64,000 bases of DNA, from assembly GCF_018449605.1 (NCBI RefSeq), contig NZ_JAAVUW010000001.1, forward strand, positions 496,001 to 560,000, in the 5' to 3' direction. The position numbers were made by a program, and so were the translations under genes. The notes below the pieces were generated by a model. It was not told the DNA's origin. It did no database searches and saw only the letters and a list, made by a program, of their open reading frames with translations. The DNA comes from Luteibacter sp. dw_328 (GTDB lineage Bacteria > Pseudomonadota > Gammaproteobacteria > Xanthomonadales > Rhodanobacteraceae). Below are positions 9,071 to 17,929 of this stretch, in pieces; positions within the stretch are counted from its first letter, which is position 1; the number at the start of each line of letters is the position of its first letter.

Positions 9071-9390
9071 CCGGCCTGCCACCGCTGGAAGAGCTGCTTG
9101 CCTATGATCGACATCTGGAGGGCGAGGCCTTTATCCGTCTGGTCATGGGCCAGGCCGTGCGCCGTAGCCATCGTCGTCGCCGCGGCTGGATTCTCGTTGG
9201 CTCGGCGGTTCTCGCACTGGCCGTCGTGATAGGTATCAAACCCGATAACTTCACGATGTTTGCGGACCTTCACCTCCCGCTTGAACGGGTAGGCGACCTC
9301 GCCGCTGCGATACCCGCGGGCGGGCTGATCGTGGTCTTGCTGATCACGGCCCTCGTGGTCGGTGCCAGCAAGACCGCCGACAGCATCTGA
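9067..9390 (+). CDS. Small two-TM membrane protein, possible anti-sigma partner
   Basis: 107 residues: a 35-residue cytoplasmic N-terminus, an Arg-rich stretch (RRSHRRRRGW), a first transmembrane helix (about 40-58), a short periplasmic loop and a second helix (about 78-98). It starts at the ATG overlapping the sigma factor stop; GAGGA sits at a usable distance upstream. Position and topology suggest it binds or holds the ECF sigma factor, but it has no recognisable anti-sigma motif. Confidence 0.65.
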   Translation: MTGLPPLEELLAYDRHLEGEAFIRLVMGQAVRRSHRRRRGWILVGSAVLALAVVIGIKPDNFTMFADLHLPLERVGDLAAAIPAGGLIVVLLITALVVGASKTADSI

Positions 9391-9537
9391 GATTCGGCGG
9401 TGTAATTTTTCATGATGCAGGCCGGTCTACCTGAGCGCACCATGACGGTTGGGGCGATGGCTGCGGCGCTTCCGCGAAAGGACTAACCTCGGCATCGCTC
9501 CAACCCTGATTCCACTGACCCAACAGGAAGCCCAGGT

Positions 9538-10317
9538 ATGAAATCAGCCTTTTACGTCGCGGCGACCGCCGCCGCCTTGCTCTCGGTAGCCGCTGTCGCG
9601 AAGACGCCACCGCCTGCCACCGCCCCTTCCATCGCCGCCGCCATCGCCAATACCCATCGGCCCGAGAAGGACACCCAGCAGGATGCCGTGCGTCGCCCTG
9701 CGGACCTGGTTGCGTTCTCCCGGGTGAAACCCGGGGATGTCGTCATGGACGTATGGCCGGGCGCTGGCTACTGGACCCGGCTGTTCTCGCCGGTCGTGGG
9801 CAGCAAGGGCAAGGTATATGCCTACGTTCCCGCTGAGATCGCGGGCTTCAAGTCGGATCCCGTCGCGGTGGCAAAAGCGCTAGCCGCCGAACCCGGACGC
9901 GGGAATGTGGAAGCCATCTCGGATCCGATCGCCCAGCAGCCGGCGCCCTCCGCCTTCAATACATTCGATGTCATCTGGACCTTCGAGAACTATCACGACC
10001 TCCACGACAGCTTCATGAACGGAGCGAGCGTGGATGGATTCAACCAGGCCGTGTTCAAGCTCCTGAAGCCGGGTGGTTATTTCGTGGTCGTCGACCACGC
10101 CGCTGCGCCGGGCGCGGGCCTGAAGAACACGGAAGACCTGCACCGGATCGACCCGGCGACGGTCAAGGCCGAAGTCGAGAAGGCCGGCTTCGTGCTCGAT
10201 GCCGAGGCGACGCTGCTCGCCAATCCGGCAGACGATCACACGCTCAAGATTTTCGATCCCGCGATCAAGGGCAAGACCGACCGCTTCATGCTGCGCTTCA
10301 AGAAGCCGGCACAGTAA
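9538..10317 (+). CDS. Exported class I SAM-methyltransferase-like protein
   Basis: 259 residues beginning with a clear Sec signal peptide (MKSAFYVAATAAALLSVAAVAKT). The mature part is a Rossmann methyltransferase-like domain. Motif I reads VVMDVWPGAGYWTRL, motif II-like acidic residues follow, and LLKPGGYFVVVDHAA is the post-core motif. A methyltransferase fold in the periplasm is odd because SAM is cytoplasmic. It is followed after 10 bp by an exported cupin, so the two are co-transcribed. Catalytic activity is unproven. Confidence 0.85.
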   Translation: MKSAFYVAATAAALLSVAAVAKTPPPATAPSIAAAIANTHRPEKDTQQDAVRRPADLVAFSRVKPGDVVMDVWPGAGYWTRLFSPVVGSKGKVYAYVPAEIAGFKSDPVAVAKALAAEPGRGNVEAISDPIAQQPAPSAFNTFDVIWTFENYHDLHDSFMNGASVDGFNQAVFKLLKPGGYFVVVDHAAAPGAGLKNTEDLHRIDPATVKAEVEKAGFVLDAEATLLANPADDHTLKIFDPAIKGKTDRFMLRFKKPAQ

Positions 10318-10327
10318 GGAGAGTGTC

Positions 10328-10717
10328 ATGCATCGATTTAAATCAACAATGTGCGGCCTGGTTGCCATCGCGGCGCTTCTTGTGGGCACCTCCGTACAGG
10401 CCGATAAGCGCACGCAGCTGTCACAGCACGACCTGAGCATTCCAGGATGGGAGGAAGTCCAGGCGCGGGTCGACCTCGACCCCGGCCATATCGCCGCGAA
10501 ACACCGTCACCCTGGCGAGGAGATCATCTACGTCGTCGAGGGAACGATCGAGTACGACCTGGAAGGCAAGCCGCCGGTGACGCTGAAAGCCGGCGACGTC
10601 CTGTTCGTCCCCAAGGGCGTCGTGCACAGTGCAAAGAATGTGGGCACGACGAATGCCGCCGAGATCGGTACGTACATCGTGCCGAAGGGCCAGCCGCTCC
10701 TGGAATGGGTGAAGTAA
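10328..10717 (+). CDS. Exported cupin-domain protein
   Basis: 129 residues: signal peptide about 1-23 (CGLVAIAALLVGTSVQA), then one cupin barrel. Cupin motif 1 is visible as KHRHPGEEIIYVVEG (metal ligands His, His, Glu) and motif 2 as LFVPKGVVHSAKN (His). The start ATG has AAGGAGA at ideal spacing. It probably binds a metal and a small ligand in the periplasm. It is in an operon with the exported methyltransferase-like protein upstream. Confidence 0.85.
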   Translation: MHRFKSTMCGLVAIAALLVGTSVQADKRTQLSQHDLSIPGWEEVQARVDLDPGHIAAKHRHPGEEIIYVVEGTIEYDLEGKPPVTLKAGDVLFVPKGVVHSAKNVGTTNAAEIGTYIVPKGQPLLEWVK

Positions 10718-10723
10718 ACGAAC

Positions 10724-10752
10724 CCGGCCGGATTCAACAAGAATTCGGCCGG
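10724..10752 (+). terminator. Strong hairpin after the cupin gene
   Basis: Twelve-base arms, CCGGCCGGATTC and GAATTCGGCCGG, with one mismatch around an AACAA loop, starting seven bases after the cupin stop. There is no T-run, so it may be a factor-assisted terminator or an mRNA 3'-end stabiliser. Confidence 0.5.
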
Positions 10753-10813
10753 ACACGGGCGCTGAATAGGAGGACCGCGACGGCCGCCTCGTCGCCATCA
10801 GGGAGACAGCGAC

Positions 10814-11773
10814 ATGAAACGCAGTCGGCTCCAGAACGTTCTTCTCGACGTTGCCGTGACGCTGGCCGCGGTCGGCGGTGCCACCGTCGGCATGGCCCGG
10901 GCAGAGGGTCCCACCAAGCCGGTCAGTCCGGTCATCATGATCAACAAGGCTGCCGCCACGACGCCGATCGACACCACGCTCTTGCGCGGCCCGCTCAGCA
11001 TGCTTTCGGGCTCCGGCGGAAACATCACCGTCCTGACGGGCAAGCAGGGCAAACTGATGGTAGATGCCGGCATCGCGGTATCCCGGCCACGTGTCGAGGC
11101 CGCGCTGGCGGCGATCAGCAACGCGCCCATCAAATACCTGATCAATACCCACTATCACTGGGATCACACTGACGGGAACCCCTGGGTTCGCGACGACGGC
11201 GCGACGATCATCGCAACGGCAGGCACGGTGAAGCGCGTCTCGAGGTCCATACGCGTCGACGACTGGGACTTCACCTTCCCGGCGCTTCCGGCCCGGGCGA
11301 TCCCTACCGAGGTGCTAACGGCCAACAAGACCTATCACTTCGACGGCCAGACCGTGGAGGTCGTGTTGGTCGATCCCGCCCATACGGATACCGACCTGTA
11401 TGTCGTCTTCAAGGAGGCCAACGTGGCCTCGCTCGGCGATCTCTTCTGGAACGGCGTGTATCCCTTCATCGACAACGAGAACGGCGGCGGTATCGACGGC
11501 ATGATCAAGGCCGACGATGCCGTGCTCGCCCGGTTGAAAGACGATGTCGTTCTTGTCCCGGGCCACGGCCCCGTCGGCAACAAGAAGCAGTTCCGCGAGT
11601 TTCGCGACATGCTTGCCGGCGTTCGCGACAAGGTGTCCGCGCTGAAGAAGCAGGGAAAGTCGCGTGACGAAGTGGTCGCGGCAAAGCCGACCGCGCCGTA
11701 TGACGCGGTTTACGGGCACTTCGTGATCGATCCGGATTTCTTTACCCGTATCGTCTACGACGGGCTCAGGTAG
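10814..11773 (+). CDS. Exported MBL-fold metallohydrolase
   Basis: 319 residues with a signal peptide (about 1-31). The zinc motif HxHxDH is complete at His113, His115, Asp117 and His118 (NTHYHWDHTDG). Later ligands are suggested by VDPAHTDTDLY, and by GHGPVG near residue 255. This resembles periplasmic metallo-beta-lactamase-fold hydrolases acting on cyclic or ester substrates; the substrate is unknown. GGGAGA precedes the ATG. Its stop overlaps the convergent PNPOx-like gene by 8 bp. Confidence 0.88.
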   Translation: MKRSRLQNVLLDVAVTLAAVGGATVGMARAEGPTKPVSPVIMINKAAATTPIDTTLLRGPLSMLSGSGGNITVLTGKQGKLMVDAGIAVSRPRVEAALAAISNAPIKYLINTHYHWDHTDGNPWVRDDGATIIATAGTVKRVSRSIRVDDWDFTFPALPARAIPTEVLTANKTYHFDGQTVEVVLVDPAHTDTDLYVVFKEANVASLGDLFWNGVYPFIDNENGGGIDGMIKADDAVLARLKDDVVLVPGHGPVGNKKQFREFRDMLAGVRDKVSALKKQGKSRDEVVAAKPTAPYDAVYGHFVIDPDFFTRIVYDGLR

Positions 11774-12746
11774 CTTCCCAGGTACCCATGTCGAGCGAGT
11801 CCGGCGACCATCCGTCTTCAAACAGCATCCACCGTTGCCGCAGTGCGCTGCGGCGACGGACGATGCGCCTGGGAACGAACTGCCAGAATTGCTCAGCCTC
11901 GGCGAAGGACGCCGTGCCGTGGGAACCCAGAAGAACATCTCCCGTCATCTGGAGTACGTCTCCGGTCCGGAAGTCGGCACACCATAATCCAGCCCGGGGA
12001 TTGAGCAGGAAATTACCCAGCGTGTTGTAGAACGTGTTGCCTGGGAACTCCGGAACGGTAATGACCCCATTCGCCTCGACGCGCATGAACCCAGGAAGTC
12101 CCCCGCGGTGGGAAACATCGACCTGACGCTCACCGCCTTCGCGATCGACATAGGAAGCGACGAAGAACGTGTCGCCCGACGCGATCAGTGCGCGGGCCGG
12201 CTCGTCCAGAGCGGGCAGTTGTTCGGCGAACGCCGGCGGCCATTCGGCCTTTGACGAGGGGAATGAGGCGTCCCGTGCCTGGATGTACTTGGGACAGTTA
12301 CCGAAACTCTGTTCGATCGCGAGCCTGAATACTCCGTGCGATTCACGTTCGATGTGACCGTTCAACCGAAGACGGCGTCGCATCGACAGGTCGATGCCGA
12401 GCATGCCGACCGCCTCACCCCCTTCAAGTCCCTCATCCGCGGGGTCGGCCGTGTCGCGTTCCGACGTGACGTCGAGCGCAAATGCCCCGTGCGCTGCCAG
12501 AAACCCCGGGCGCCCCTCGATCATCGTCGCCCAGACGTCACCGGACCGATCGACGCTGCCGATAACGGCATACGACAGCCGAGCATAGAACGCCTGTTGG
12601 ACCGCGCTGAGGTTGTTTCGAAAGAGACGGACGTCCAGGCCAGCCAGGGCATCGTCCACGCCCGCGCGGTGCTGCATGGCACGCTCGCCCGCATGCCATG
12701 TCGAAGCGAGCTTCGCGCGGTTCGGGTCAGCCAAGGTGAGCTCCAT
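11766..12746 (-). CDS. Pyridoxamine 5'-phosphate oxidase-like flavin-binding protein
   Basis: 326 residues. The N-terminal STWHAGERAMQHRAGV and the later PGNTFYNTLGNFLLNPRAGL are typical of PNPOx-fold proteins that bind FMN, often found next to or fused with ferredoxin reductases. The fold occurs in two halves, about 45-160 and 190-300. Start at 12746 is supported by family-like residues soon after it; the ribosome-binding site is weak. The divergent LysR at 12852 is the likely regulator. Confidence 0.8.
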   Translation of the reverse strand: MELTLADPNRAKLASTWHAGERAMQHRAGVDDALAGLDVRLFRNNLSAVQQAFYARLSYAVIGSVDRSGDVWATMIEGRPGFLAAHGAFALDVTSERDTADPADEGLEGGEAVGMLGIDLSMRRRLRLNGHIERESHGVFRLAIEQSFGNCPKYIQARDASFPSSKAEWPPAFAEQLPALDEPARALIASGDTFFVASYVDREGGERQVDVSHRGGLPGFMRVEANGVITVPEFPGNTFYNTLGNFLLNPRAGLWCADFRTGDVLQMTGDVLLGSHGTASFAEAEQFWQFVPRRIVRRRSALRQRWMLFEDGWSPDSLDMGTWEAT

Positions 12747-12851
12747 GTCGGGGCAGGGCAGGCGGTACCTCTCAACAAGACCATAGCCGAGGTCGGGACG
12801 ACACGCTTGTCGGGACCGGCTATTTTAGTCGTTTCGAGCCCGGGCACAGGT

Positions 12852-13775
12852 ATGGATCGCTTCGAATCGATGTCTTTGCTTTTGAAAGTCGCCGAAACGG
12901 GAAGCTTGTCGGCCGCGTCGCGTGAACTGGATATACCGCTGGCGACGGTGAGTCGTCATCTCTCGGATCTCGAGACGCGGATCGGCGCCCAGATTCTGGT
13001 GCGTTCATCCCGGCGGACGACGCTGACCGCCGCCGGCGTGGCTTACGTCGCGTCTGTGCGCCGCATTCTCGAACAGCTCAAGGAAGCTGAGCTGACCGCG
13101 GCAGGGGCGTACAGCGAGCCCAAGGGCAGCCTGTTAATTACGGCTCCGATCGTCCTGGGACGCACGCATATGGCCCCGCTTATCGCCGAGTTTCTCCAGG
13201 CCTACCCGCAGATCGACATCCGCATGCATCTGTCGGACCAGATCCAGCCTCTGGTCGAGAAGCAGATCGATCTCGCCGTACGGATCGGCCCCCTGCCGGA
13301 CAGCGGCCTCATCGCGGCCGAGGTCGGCGCCGTGCGTCGCGTGACGTGTGCCTCGCCGGGCTATCTCACGCGGCGAGGCACGCCGCAAACGCCGGGCGAC
13401 CTCTTCAGCCATGACTGCGTCACCTTCGACAACCTTGCCGGTGCGGATGCCTGGCGTTTTCAGGAGGGGGCGGACAGCCGCGCCGTGCCTGTTCATTCCC
13501 GCCTGGTGGTGAACACGGCGGAGGCCGCACTTCGCGCGGCGGAGGACGGGGTCGGGCTGACGCGGTTGCTCTCGTATCAGGTGATCGAGCCAATGAAACA
13601 AGGACGCCTGTCGACGGTCTTGTCATCGTTCGAGCTGCCACCTTGGCCCGTGCATCTGGTTTACCTGGGACAACAACTATTGCCACGAAAGCTGGTTGCG
13701 TTCCTGGACTTCTCGCTTCCGCGTTTGCGCGCGCGGTTCGCTATGGAAGGATCGCTTTTTGACGCCTTCCAGTAA
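12852..13775 (+). CDS. LysR-family transcriptional regulator
   Basis: 307 residues. Helix-turn-helix at about 1-60 (GSLSAASRELDIPLATVSRHLSDLE) and effector domain at about 88-295. It resembles the subgroup typified by DNA-binding LysR proteins next to oxidoreductases. The ATG at 12852 gives the canonical N-terminus MDRFESMSLLLKVAETGS. A much longer in-frame reading from 12336 lies over the opposite-strand PNPOx gene and is not coding. The 105-bp intergenic region is shared with that gene. Confidence 0.88.
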   Translation: MDRFESMSLLLKVAETGSLSAASRELDIPLATVSRHLSDLETRIGAQILVRSSRRTTLTAAGVAYVASVRRILEQLKEAELTAAGAYSEPKGSLLITAPIVLGRTHMAPLIAEFLQAYPQIDIRMHLSDQIQPLVEKQIDLAVRIGPLPDSGLIAAEVGAVRRVTCASPGYLTRRGTPQTPGDLFSHDCVTFDNLAGADAWRFQEGADSRAVPVHSRLVVNTAEAALRAAEDGVGLTRLLSYQVIEPMKQGRLSTVLSSFELPPWPVHLVYLGQQLLPRKLVAFLDFSLPRLRARFAMEGSLFDAFQ

Positions 13776-13837
13776 ATGGAAGGCTGGTTCCTACGAGGCC
13801 GGATGGTTCCGTGGGAAGGGGGTCCCTAGAATGCGGC

Positions 13838-14452
13838 ATGCGCAACGACTTGCTCGCCAGCCAGCTCCGCCGTCTGCTGCTCGCTTCCCGTGTATCGCTA
13901 CCGGACGTGGAGCTGATGACGTTGCTGGAAATGTCGCGGAGCGACGACCCCATACTCCATGAATTGTCCCTGGCGCTGGCGACCCTTGCCGATGACGATC
14001 GCCCGGAAAGCGTGGCGACGTTCGAACACCTGATACACGCCATCCAGCTTCACCTCGGATGGAAGCAGGCCCGCTTGCAACCGGGAAAGCAGGGATGCAC
14101 CGAGTGCCTGGCGTCCTGGCAAATCCGGCGAGCGACGGAACTCATGCACGCACGGCTTGGCGAAAAGATTCGTCTGGCGGACGTTGCCGAGGCGTGCGGG
14201 CTCTCGACGAGTTATTTCAGCCGGCTGTTCAAGAACACCACGGGCGTGACGACCCATCAGTGGCTCCTTGTACAGCGCGTAGAGCGTGCCAAGGTACTGC
14301 TGTCGACCACGCGCATGCCCATCGTCGAGATCGCCTTTGCCACGGGCTTCGCGGATCAGACCCATATGACACGCGTGTTCTCCAAACGGGTGCAGTCGAG
14401 CCCGCTGGTGTGGCGCCGGTTGAGTAGCCGCATGACCACGTTGCGCGCTTAG
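13838..14452 (+). CDS. AraC-family transcriptional regulator
   Basis: 204 residues: an unassigned helical N-terminal part (about 1-95), then two helix-turn-helix motifs (about 105-195). These are visible as IRLADVAEACGLSTSYFSRLFKNTTG and MPIVEIAFATGFADQTHMTRVFSK. The start could be the ATG at 13838 or a GTG at 13811. Convergent with the MOSC-reductase gene (4-bp overlap of stops). Effector unknown. Confidence 0.83.
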   Translation: MRNDLLASQLRRLLLASRVSLPDVELMTLLEMSRSDDPILHELSLALATLADDDRPESVATFEHLIHAIQLHLGWKQARLQPGKQGCTECLASWQIRRATELMHARLGEKIRLADVAEACGLSTSYFSRLFKNTTGVTTHQWLLVQRVERAKVLLSTTRMPIVEIAFATGFADQTHMTRVFSKRVQSSPLVWRRLSSRMTTLRA

Positions 14453-16203
14453 AGATCCAACTCCATGTCACCCGACGGTGCGCTGCAGCAGATCAGGATG
14501 CGTCCCGTCGCGGGAGGTTGAAGCGGCTCCGTGAAGTACGAGACGGTCCCGTCGATCATGGCCGTCTCACAGTTATGACAGACGCCCGAGCGGCAGGACC
14601 ACCGGACCGGAACATCGCAGGCTTCCGCCAGGTCCAACAGGCTGGTGTATCGCCCGTTCCAATGCACGCTGAGGCCGCTTCGAACGAAGGTCACCAGCGC
14701 ACCTTCCGTTGAGGGATTGTCCGGCGGGTGGGGTGCTCGAGGCGCGGTGGGGACGATCCCGGGACGGAGCGCTTCGACGCCGGCGAAGAGTTCCGAGGAG
14801 ACGTTCGTATCCGGGAATCCTGCGGCGTGAAGGCTGGTCCGTGCTTCCTCCATGAATGCCATGGGACCGCAAAGATAGACATGGGCATCAACTGGGATAG
14901 CGAGCCGATCCAGCGTCGCCAGGGTGATCCGGCCTCGAACGTCATACTCGCGACCGATGCCGTCCGCTTCGCCAGGCTGACTGAATGCAATGAGGCGTAT
15001 CGCGGGTCCGAGCTGTCGAAGCAAGCCGTCCACTTCGGCGGCGAATGCGTTCTCCTCGCCGCTGCGCGAACCATGAATCCAATAGATCTTCTTTGCGTAG
15101 GTTGTCGGATCGCCGGCCAGCTCGCGGAGCATCGCCAGCACAGGAGTGATGCCGATGCCTGCGCTCCAGAAGACCAGTGCATGGTGGTCGGGCCCGAGAA
15201 CGAAGCTCCCGCGCGGTGCACTGATGCTCAGGCGGTCGCCTTCGTTGATGTGGCCATGCAGGTATTGGCTTCCCTCGCCACCCGCCCGTTTCACTGAGAA
15301 GCGATACCGGCCCGGCGTACTCGCGTCGGAAAGCGAATAGCTTCGTATGAGCGGCAATTGCGGGGGAGGCCGCGTCAATCTGACCACGATGAACTGGCCG
15401 CCGCGAGCCGGAGGCAGGGCGGGACCCTCGGCCGCTTCGAGTACGAAGGACTTGACCGAGGTACTTTCCGAAACGATCGCTCGCACCGTGACGTCGCGGA
15501 AGCCACGCCAGGCCGGTTCAGCGCTCGGCAATCCGGTCAGGCCAGCGTTGCCCGGGGCATGGGGGCCAGCGGCAAGCATCGATTCCAGCGACTCTCGCCA
15601 GCCCTTGCTGAGGGCGGGCACACGAATCGCGCGTTCCAGAGCGTCGCGCGGGTGGTCAGTCAGATAGAGCAGGGCGTCGATCTCCGCGACGCTCACGTCG
15701 CTGCCCGAGAGCTCTTTCATAATGACGTCGCCGGTGCCTATGAATCCCTCTTCAATCACGCGGCAGTAGAATCCGGGTCGCTTATGCGAGACCAGTAGCG
15801 AAGGCATTCGCGGCTCCTCCAGCCGAAGTCCCACGCGGTAACAGGTGACACGCGGCTGGGTGACTTCAAGCAGGGCTCCGCCCATGCGAAAGCGGTCACC
15901 GATGAAAACCTCACTATCGGCCAGGCCATCGACGGTGAGGTTCTCGCCAAACGAACCCCATGGCATGGGCGGTCTGCCGAAAAACGCCTCCCAGTGCCGA
16001 TAGGACTCGACTTGATAAACCATGACGGCGCGGTGTTCCCCGCCATGCCCCTGGAGGTCGCCTTGCCCGTCGCCGTCGATATTGAGCCGGCGCGCCATGA
16101 CCCGGCCCGTGACGGGCGCCTTCCACACACTGGTGTAGACGACCTGGCCTTGCCAGGAAACGTCCTTCGGCAAGCCGACATTCACGGAGACCAGCGTGGC
16201 CAT
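14449..16203 (-). CDS. MOSC domain fused to ferredoxin-NADP reductase and [2Fe-2S] ferredoxin
   Basis: 584 residues in four parts: MOSC domain (about 1-165, with the Cys of QPRVTCYRVG), a YiiM-like 3-alpha segment (to about 220), an FAD/NAD-binding reductase (about 245-475; RSYSLSD, GIGITPVLAML, LCGPMAFM), and a plant-type ferredoxin with Cys537, Cys542, Cys545 and Cys572 or 573. Such fusions are thought to move electrons from NAD(P)H to a molybdenum-cofactor or detoxification reaction. The ATG at 16203 has GAGGTGA upstream; the longer reading to 16437 overlaps the neighbouring hydrolase start. Confidence 0.88.
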   Translation of the reverse strand: MATLVSVNVGLPKDVSWQGQVVYTSVWKAPVTGRVMARRLNIDGDGQGDLQGHGGEHRAVMVYQVESYRHWEAFFGRPPMPWGSFGENLTVDGLADSEVFIGDRFRMGGALLEVTQPRVTCYRVGLRLEEPRMPSLLVSHKRPGFYCRVIEEGFIGTGDVIMKELSGSDVSVAEIDALLYLTDHPRDALERAIRVPALSKGWRESLESMLAAGPHAPGNAGLTGLPSAEPAWRGFRDVTVRAIVSESTSVKSFVLEAAEGPALPPARGGQFIVVRLTRPPPQLPLIRSYSLSDASTPGRYRFSVKRAGGEGSQYLHGHINEGDRLSISAPRGSFVLGPDHHALVFWSAGIGITPVLAMLRELAGDPTTYAKKIYWIHGSRSGEENAFAAEVDGLLRQLGPAIRLIAFSQPGEADGIGREYDVRGRITLATLDRLAIPVDAHVYLCGPMAFMEEARTSLHAAGFPDTNVSSELFAGVEALRPGIVPTAPRAPHPPDNPSTEGALVTFVRSGLSVHWNGRYTSLLDLAEACDVPVRWSCRSGVCHNCETAMIDGTVSYFTEPLQPPATGRILICCSAPSGDMELDL

Positions 16204-16369
16204 GACCGTCACCTCGATGAGCGGACTTACATGACTTCCATAGTGCGTCGGGTTGAGGTTGTCATCAAGCCGCACTGTGCGAATCGTCAAAAAACACGCG
16301 AGCGAACAAGCCAGCCCCTGGAAGAGTCCGTAGGCTGATACGTGATGTTCACCTCGGAGATCCGTGTCT

Positions 16370-17278
16370 ATGAACGCGCAAGTCAAACCCGTAGCGAACG
16401 CCGCCCCCGTCGTGGTGCACCACCGGTTCGCGACCATCGATGGGCTGAAGATCTTCTACCGTGAGGCGGGCCCGGCGGACGGCCCGGTGGTCCTGTTGCT
16501 CCACGGGTTCCCCACCTCGTCGCACATGTTTCGCAACCTGATCCCGCTGCTTGCGGACCGATACCACGTCATTGCGCCGGATTACCCCGGTTACGGCCAA
16601 AGCGACATGCCGGACCCCGCCAAGTACGCCTACACCTTCGATGGTTTCGGCGATATCGTGGAAAAACTGCTCGCACAGCTCAGCGTGACGTCATTCGCCA
16701 TGTATGTGATGGACTACGGCGCACCGGTCGGCTGGCGGTTGTTCCTGAAGACACCGGAACGCGTGACGGCTCTCGTCATCCAGAACGGAAACGCTTACGA
16801 CGAAGGCCTGAAGACCTTCTGGGATCCGATCAAGACGTACTGGAACGATGGCAGCAAGGCGAGCAGGGACGCACTACTCGGACTGGTAACTCTGGAGACG
16901 ACCATTTTCCAGTACACCGACGGTGTCGACGACAAGACCCGTGTATCGCCGGATAACTGGATCCACGACCAGGCGCTTTTGGATCGTCCGAAGAATGCGG
17001 ACGTGCAGATGGACGTCATGTACGACTATCGCACCAACCTTCCGCTATACCCGGCTGTGCAGGAACTGTTCCGCAAGCACCAGCCGCCCACCCTGATCGT
17101 CTGGGGTGAGCGCGACTTCATCTTCCCGGCCGACGGTGCGCATCCCTATAAACGCGACCTCAAGGACCTCGAGTTTCATCTGATTCCGACGGGGCATTTC
17201 GCCCTGGAAGACCGTGCCGATGAAATGGTGCCGTTGATCCGAAGTTTCCTCGATCGGAAAATCGGCGACGCTAAATAG
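16370..17278 (+). CDS. Alpha/beta hydrolase with Asp nucleophile (epoxide hydrolase / haloalkane dehalogenase-like)
   Basis: 302 residues. HGFPTSSHMF gives the oxyanion region. The nucleophile elbow reads YVMDYGAPVGW, with Asp where lipases have Ser, as in haloalkane dehalogenases and epoxide hydrolases. VWGERDFIFP holds the third acid and PTGHFALED the catalytic His. The ATG at 16370 has GGAGA ten bases upstream; a GTG at 16364 is too close to that site. Divergent from the MOSC fusion. Stops overlap with the azoreductase by 8 bp. Confidence 0.85.
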   Translation: MNAQVKPVANAAPVVVHHRFATIDGLKIFYREAGPADGPVVLLLHGFPTSSHMFRNLIPLLADRYHVIAPDYPGYGQSDMPDPAKYAYTFDGFGDIVEKLLAQLSVTSFAMYVMDYGAPVGWRLFLKTPERVTALVIQNGNAYDEGLKTFWDPIKTYWNDGSKASRDALLGLVTLETTIFQYTDGVDDKTRVSPDNWIHDQALLDRPKNADVQMDVMYDYRTNLPLYPAVQELFRKHQPPTLIVWGERDFIFPADGAHPYKRDLKDLEFHLIPTGHFALEDRADEMVPLIRSFLDRKIGDAK

Positions 17279-17897
17279 CGTCAGGCATCGAGAAATGCAC
17301 TTGCAGGGCCGTCTCGGTCGCGTCCCTGGTGGCCGCGACGGCCTCCGTGCCTGCACCTGTCCCCTCGACGGAAAAGAACCTGAGGTCGTGCAGCCCGATC
17401 ATTGCAAGGATGGTCGTGAGGTAGGGCGTCAGGAAGTCGGGTTGGCGTGCGCGTTCACCGGAGAACCGGCCACCGGACGCCACCGCGATGTAGACCGGCC
17501 GGTCATGCAGCGTGCCGACCTTTCCGGCCGAGGTCATGGTGAAGGTGCGCCGGGCGCGAACGACGTGATCGAGCCATGCCTTGAGCGTCGAAGGTACGGT
17601 CAGGTTGTGCATGGGCGTGCCGATCACCACGACGTCCGCGCTCTCCAGTTCGTCGACAAGGATATCGGACAGCGCCATGGATCCCTCTTGCGATACGTCA
17701 TGCAGCGACGCCTGGGACATCGCGTAGCTCATGTCGACGTGCGGGATGGAGCCATCGCCGATGTTTCGATGGGTGACGTCCGCCGAGGGTTCGCGCTCAC
17801 GCAGCAACGCGACGATCCGGCTGGAAAGGCGATAGCTCTCGGCCGCTTCGCCGCGCGGGCTGCAACTCACGTGTAGGATCTTCTTCATGGTGTTCAT
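17271..17897 (-). CDS. azoR: FMN-dependent NADH-azoreductase
   Basis: 208 residues, flavodoxin-like fold of the AcpD/AzoR family. It reduces azo bonds and quinones with NADH. The FMN phosphate loop is SCSPRGEAAESYRLS at about 11-25; the family hallmark TPMHNLTVPSTLKAWLDHV follows at about 94-112. Start could be the first ATG or the one three codons later. Divergent from the MocR regulator at 17930, a layout typical of a MocR-type regulator and its target. Confidence 0.9.
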   Translation of the reverse strand: MNTMKKILHVSCSPRGEAAESYRLSSRIVALLREREPSADVTHRNIGDGSIPHVDMSYAMSQASLHDVSQEGSMALSDILVDELESADVVVIGTPMHNLTVPSTLKAWLDHVVRARRTFTMTSAGKVGTLHDRPVYIAVASGGRFSGERARQPDFLTPYLTTILAMIGLHDLRFFSVEGTGAGTEAVAATRDATETALQVHFSMPDAI

Positions 17898-17929
17898 GCT
17901 ACGACTGTCGTGGCCTAGACCAAAGAGCC

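Noticed and set aside
12336-12851. Long in-frame extension of the LysR gene at 12852
   Set aside because: It lies over the PNPOx-like gene on the opposite strand, and the LysR N-terminus is canonical from 12852.
16204-16437. Extension of the MOSC-reductase start to 16437
   Set aside because: The ATG at 16203 has a good ribosome-binding site and gives the MOSC N-terminus; the extension overlaps the divergent hydrolase start.
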